The notes beneath the pieces were generated by a model, which ran no database searches, was not told the origin of the DNA, and saw nothing but the letters and a program-made list of their open reading frames with translations. This document shows, in pieces, positions 59,045 through 64,000 of a DNA stretch of 64,000 nucleotides (position 1 is the stretch's first letter; every line of letters starts with the position of its first letter). The position numbers were made by a program, and so were the translations under genes. Source of the DNA: Macrotrachela quadricornifera (lineage: Eukaryota > Rotifera > Eurotatoria > Philodinida > Philodinidae). The stretch is taken from assembly GCA_022393335.1 (NCBI GenBank), contig JAJEKB010021311.1, positions 320,963 through 384,962 of the forward strand, read 5' to 3'.

Positions 59045-62000
59045 AGATTATCACTGATATATCTTGTGAAAATAGAATACCTTGTTAAAATTTCTGTTTT
59101 TTAATTTACATTGCATGAAATATAAGTAAAAATGAAATTGAGAACTGATGTTTAAATTTCTAGAAAATATTCGAATTGCTAAATGAAATGCGGATTTCTA
59201 AAAACAGTCCATATATGAATTTACTTTCGATTATCAAGCTAGAAAATTGAATTTATTATTTCAATTTTCTCGAACATCAGATTTTCAAGAAAGCGGAAAT
59301 TCTTTGAAGAATTCATATGGACTTTTCTAGAATATCTTCAGCTATAATTTATAAATAGTTTTCTAGTTTAAACTGTAGCGGTCGTGTATATATACATGCA
59401 CACAATAACAAATAATATGTACCGACAGAGAAAAGACGGCAAGTAGTTGTTAGCACTGGTTCTAAGTTTATTATTTAAGTACCACTATAGCGTACATACA
59501 GCAAAGGAAAAGGAAAACAAAGGAGACCTAATATAAATATATCAAGAAGAAGAGAATGAATCAAAGATATGTATATACATATGTAGATTAGCGAACACAA
59601 GAGAAAAGGAAAAAACCAGTGTAGCATATAGGAATAAGCCATAGTTGATATGTCATTGTTTATATGGGAAAGAACCAGCATATGATGTATTTCATATATA
59701 AGATTAATCCGTAACACTATATAGTTAGTATCATCGAGGTTAACCTCGATTACAGTAGTGACATCGCATTAGAGAAAAGAACAAAATGAAAAGAGGAGAA
59801 AAACAATAGTGTGTTTTGTGTCATAAATTCGCACAAAGAGAAAGAGCGAAGGAAAGGTAGTAAGATGCATAATCACTGTAAACCAAAATAGACGAATGAT
59901 TCTTTTAAAAGTTCAACAAAAATAAAAGAAAGAAAAAAGGTGGAAGATCTCATTGATGCAGATATAAATAAGCTAAGATTTGTTTGGAAAACGATAAGAC
60001 TTTTCCTACTAGGGAAAAATATTTTGCAAAAAATTTCTCCGTACGGTCGTACGCGCACACGGATAGATTCTGCACCTCTGCTAAGTTCTCTGTAAAAACT
60101 TGTATGGCTTCAGATATTTCGAAGTTTTTTTAGGTAATATCCCATGTCATGTATGGGAGAAAAAAATTGGTGGTTTCCCCATACTACTAATACTAATCAA
60201 GATTTTTATCATGGTATGAAAAACAATGTTGACTTAATCAATTAGCCAGATGAGACATAGGAAAAAGAACGGAAAAATACTGGAGTCATCAATGATAACA
60301 TATATATGTAACGATATCTAGAGCCTGACGCATATGTCAATAAATCCATTTTATCTAATTTATATTTGGACATAGAAGTTGTTGTTGACATATGGAATTT
60401 TTTCAGAATGGGAATATTCCCAGCACATAATTAGGTAAAATTTATATGCATATATAGGATGAGACTATGTGGAAGCTTGCATTATTGATTTACGATAATC
60501 TTTTTAAATAAATAATTCTACACGAATTTACTTGAAATACAAATGCAGTTCCTGCTTTATTGTATAATATTATTATTGGTATTATCACTTTTAAGAGAAA
60601 TAAACGGCCGAGTAGTCGATGAATATAGTAAGTTATAGTATTTATCATTACAAAATGTGAGCCAAAACTTTTGGTACTGCACTGCATAAAAAGATATCTT
60701 TTTCTCTCTCATAGCAAATCTCAAAATGGTCAACATTGAAAATGTAGTCTCTCATAAGAAAGTAATATTATCCTGAATTTTCATAATTATGGATTTGATC
60801 ACGCGAAAGATATAAACATGAACTATAGAAAAGATTTTTTTCCAATGATGCAAACAATTTTTAATTCAAAAAAACATCTAGAGTAATAAGTTTTCTAGTC
60901 AATAGAATAGCAAGTAATGCAAAAAATTTATATTTATTTATTCTATTTGAGTGCTTTTTTTGTATTTTTCTTATGATTGGTCCTTGATTTATGAAAGTCA
61001 AGGACATTACAATTTCAATGTAGATCGTTTCTACATTTCTAATAAGAGAAAAAAAAGGAATTTAGTTGACATGATCTTTTTTCGCAAAATTTTTGATGAC
61101 TTTCATGAAAACTATACGCTTTTCAAATAAAACCGAAAATATTTTTCGTTTCTTCTTAGTATATCCCTTTTTAATTTACAATTCAAACAGATTTTTTGCA
61201 AGTCTTTATTCTATGTATTTAATTTCTTTTGATTTTTCTCGTCAAATCACTAAGTATTACTCTGTAAACTTCACGTAATAACGTCTCTAATTTCAAACTA
61301 TGAAAGTTGCTTCTCATGAGTCGTCGACATCCCTTCTGAGTGGCACTTTCAACTTGTTGCTCTTACGTTCTACTCATATGTATCGATAAATAGTATATCA
61401 TAGCGCACTACTAACTCAGATCGAGAAAGCAGACAGTATAAGATCGCGTAAAATCGTACAATAATATCTTAAAGAATGGTAAGACCTTATAAGAATCGGA
61501 CTGTATAATATAACGTCAGGTTTGAGGAACTGCGATTTTTTGCACAATTCCATCAGATCTGGCAAGATCTTGTATCTGATTTTTTCACGTAGAAATATCC
61601 CCATTCTGATACTGATTACAATGTAGTTTAAACATTCAAACTACTTTTGCATTTTTCTCAATAAGTCATTCTGTAAAATTCAATCTAAAAAGAGTGTTGA
61701 AGTATATGGATGAAAAACTTGCATCTTCACTGACCGTGACAATATCTTAGTAACAAACTGCTACAGTTCGTATGAGGCTCCGTCGTATTTTCTTATTCAT
61801 AGTATAAGTAAGCCGATCAATTATGTTTCACTAACAGCTTTTTTCCAAGAGTGTATTGGATTTTATCTTGAATACCCATGATAAGAGAAAGAAACAGTAC
61901 GTGCATATTCTTGCAAAAACAGCATGAGGCTAACAATAAATGATGAAATTTGAATGAAATGTTCTCAGATTACCACAGAACTTTTTCTTTATGCATGTTC

Positions 62001-62279
62001 AATGCGAAGAGAATAAAATGCGCTTTCAATTTATAGAAATCAAGAGTTCTTCGCTATACGACCGTAAGATGCATGGATGTATGCAATCATTTTAACTTAG
62101 TTTTCATACAAGCCATCGTCCACTCTAAGAGAAAATTCATTCCGAATTAATTTTTAGGTTGTAATAGAATCTGAATTGATAATCTCAGTATTCAAAACTT
62201 ATACCAGTAGGAGAACTCATTCCATAGGGCAATTCTATCATGTTCAACATTCTTTATTTGTGATTCTTACTTCTTTTAG
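59045..62279. other. Long non-coding interval 5' of the MORN gene
   Basis: No gene is supported. A weak imperfect palindrome occurs around 59160-59335 (CCATATATGAATT / AATTCATATGG). Several short frames on both strands lack protein features. The 5' exon(s) and promoter of the MORN gene should lie in its right part but cannot be located by eye. Confidence 0.45.
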
Positions 62280-63583
62280 CGGGAACGAACAGTTTCAGCA
62301 CATGTCAATCCGTCAACGATACATCCTACATAGAGGCTACCATCGATGATAAGATATCGCTTGCAGATCTCCTCATTGACTCGGATAGCCCAAACTACAG
62401 CGACACTAAGATCCGTAACAGAAGATCGACTCTAAATGTCTTCACTTGGTCCAATGGCGAACAATACGATGGTGATTGGGTAGACGGCAAGAGGCATGGA
62501 TCAGGTACAAATAAATATGCCGACGGCCGAATATATACAGGTGATTGGATCAATGATAAGAGATGGGGAAGAGGTAATATGACATGGCCTAATGGTGATC
62601 AGTATGATGGCCAGTTTGAAAATGATATGATGCATAGTCAAGGCATATATCTGTTCGCTGACGGCAAAAAGTATATAGGTGGTTGGAACAATGATAAAAG
62701 GTCGGGTGAAGGTATTATGACTTGGACGGATGGTAAAAAATACGATGGCAATTGGGTCAATGATAAGAGAGCTGGATGGGGTGTCATGACTTGGTTCGAT
62801 GGAGAAAAGTACGAAGGCAACTGGGTAGATGGAAAGAAACGTGGTTCAGGAACAAACCATTATCCCGATGGGAGCAATTATACAGGAGCATGGATCAACG
62901 ACAAAAGATGGGGTCGAGGTATTTCAACTTGGCTCGATGGCACAAAATACGAAGGTGATTGGATAGACGACAAGAAAAATGGATCAGGAACAATTCAATA
63001 TGTCGATGGTAGAACATATAACGGTAGTTGGATCAATGATAAGATGTCTGGTCGTGGTTGGATGACCTGGTCCAACGGTACTAAATATGAGGGTGAGTTT
63101 CAAAACGATATGATTCATGGGCAAGGTACATACAACCACATCGATGGTCGAAAATACACAGTTTGGTCGTTCTATGGTAAGCCTCGAACTTCAGGCAAGT
63201 TTGTTTTCTCAGACGGTCGAACCTACGATGGTGATTGGATCTATGAGAAACGATCAGGCCGAGGTACTTACACGGAGTCTGATGGTGAAAAATATGAAGT
63301 CGATTGGATCAATGGCACGAGACATGGATCAGGTACAGCTCAGTACATCGATGGAAGAAACTATACAGGTAGTTGGAATAATGATACCAAATCAGGACGA
63401 GGTGTTATGACTTGGTCCAATGGTGACAAATACGACGGTGAATGGTTAGAAGATAAGAGAACAGGCCGAGGTAAAAGTATAACATTCAATGGTGAAAATT
63501 ATGAAGGTGATTGGTTGGAAGGAAAGCGTCATGGGAAAGGCACAAATCAATATACTGATGGCGGCAAGTACGTTGGAACATGA
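62280..63583 (+). CDS. MORN-repeat protein (5' partial; in-frame TGA at 63581)
   Basis: The exon begins after a CTTCTTTTAG acceptor (62279); the coding frame is open from there, 300 bp before its first ATG (62579), so a 5' exon is expected. A ~60-residue non-repeat lead (TNSFSTCQSVNDTSYIEATI...) is followed by 16 complete MORN units of 23 residues plus the start of a 17th. The pattern is Y-x-G-x-W-x-x-x-x-x-x-G-x-G-x-x-x-x-x-D/N-G-x-x, e.g. YDGNWVNDKRAGWGVMTWFD. MORN repeats stack as beta-hairpins and mediate lipid contact or protein scaffolding at membranes, cilia and cytoskeleton. Units alternate W-type with occasional F-type (EGEFQNDMIHGQG). The TGA replaces the invariant Trp (TGG) of a WIND motif. 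Whether this gene is functional depends on that base. Confidence 0.85.
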
Positions 63584-64000
63584 ATCAATGATACGAGATC
63601 GGGTCGGGGTGTTTTAACTTGGCCTGATGGTAAAAAGTACGATGGTGATTGGATAGATAATAAACAATCCGGTCGAGGTAATTTCACCGGACTCAATGGT
63701 GAAAATTACGATGGCGACTGGGTAGCCGGTAAGAAACATGGATCAGGAACAATTCGATATGATGATGGTGAAACCTATACAGGTGATTGGATCAACGATA
63801 TGAAATCAGGTCGCGGTGTGTTATCTCTCCCCAACGGTGATAAGTATGAGGGTGAGTTTCAAAAAGATCAGATGCATGGAAAAGGTACTTATATTTTCAC
63901 CAATGGCACGAAATACACAGGTTCTTGGTCCAAAGGAATACGACGACCTGCAGGAGTTTTTATTTTCTCCGATGGTCGATCCTACAAAGATGATTGGATC
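63584..64000 (+). pseudogene. Continuation of the MORN frame beyond the TGA (to window edge)
   Basis: Immediately after the TGA the same frame reads INDTRSGRGVLTWPDGKK and continues uninterrupted for about six more MORN units to the window end. It includes a second YEGEF..DQMHGKG F-type unit followed by YTGSWSKGIRRPAGVFIFSD. This block is eleven units downstream of a similar trio (YEGEFQNDMIHG / YTVWSFYGKP / YDGDWIYEKRSG), so the array carries a supra-repeat. Either the gene is intact apart from one base or this part is no longer translated. Confidence 0.75.

Noticed and set aside
62638..63410. Alternative frames across the MORN region (minus 62638-62820; plus 62776-62958 and 63117-63410)
   Set aside because: They are out-of-frame readings of a repetitive coding sequence.

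Overview
The window looks like nuclear DNA of a bdelloid rotifer. This rests on its gene content and architecture, not on a marker gene. The sequence is very AT-rich. Its readable genes have short GT-AG introns (50-75 bp) and belong to families expanded in bdelloids: F-box/leucine-rich proteins with an LPxEI(I/L) F-box start, arginine-type ADP-ribosyltransferases (one fused to two WWE domains), a secreted NHL-propeller/EGF/transmembrane protein, 28-residue ribonuclease-inhibitor-type LRR exons, and a MORN-repeat protein. No rRNA, convincing tRNA, CRISPR array or bacterial-type operon was seen.

Layout. 1-9.8 kb is gene-poor: one ~0.7-kb foldback element (2780-3507) and a divergent pair of decayed, unrecognised genes (4.8-6.7 kb minus; 7.0-8.0 kb plus). 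An ADP-ribosyltransferase lies at 9786-10517 (minus). 10.5-15.2 kb is mostly non-coding with a small MITE. 15.2-25.2 kb is an F-box/LRR cluster: a decayed copy (15.2-16.9), an LRR remnant of exact 84-nt exons (18.5-19.1), a three-exon F-box gene whose third exon encodes a multi-pass membrane segment (19656-22072), and an intact single-exon F-box gene (22406-24145). 25.65-30.25 kb (minus) is a seven-exon gene reconstructed by splice phase: signal peptide, six-bladed NHL propeller, Ser/Thr 10-residue repeats (interrupted by a 10-N gap), three EGF domains, one membrane helix and a cytoplasmic tail; every intron is phase 1. Two MITEs (30.5 and 32.1-32.9 kb) and another decayed F-box gene (33.2-35.0, minus) follow.

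36.8-43.7 kb is a ~7-kb array of a diverged ~93-bp AT-rich satellite with visible higher-order structure. A WWE-WWE-ADP-ribosyltransferase gene lies at 46109-47548 (minus). 48-59 kb is a graveyard of foldback/MITE elements: at least five long inverted repeats, two of one family sharing termini; a ~0.5-kb element present twice in opposite orientation; and a 1,491-bp hAT-like element flanked by a perfect 8-bp target duplication. 62.3-64.0 kb is a MORN-repeat gene with one in-frame TGA, after which the same repeat frame continues open to the window edge.

The genes do not form a pathway. The readable functions are protein-interaction (F-box, LRR, WWE, MORN), ADP-ribosylation and cell-surface types. 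Together with decayed paralogues, satellite and transposon debris, this is what an accessory, fast-turnover (perhaps subtelomeric) region would look like; that last point is inference.
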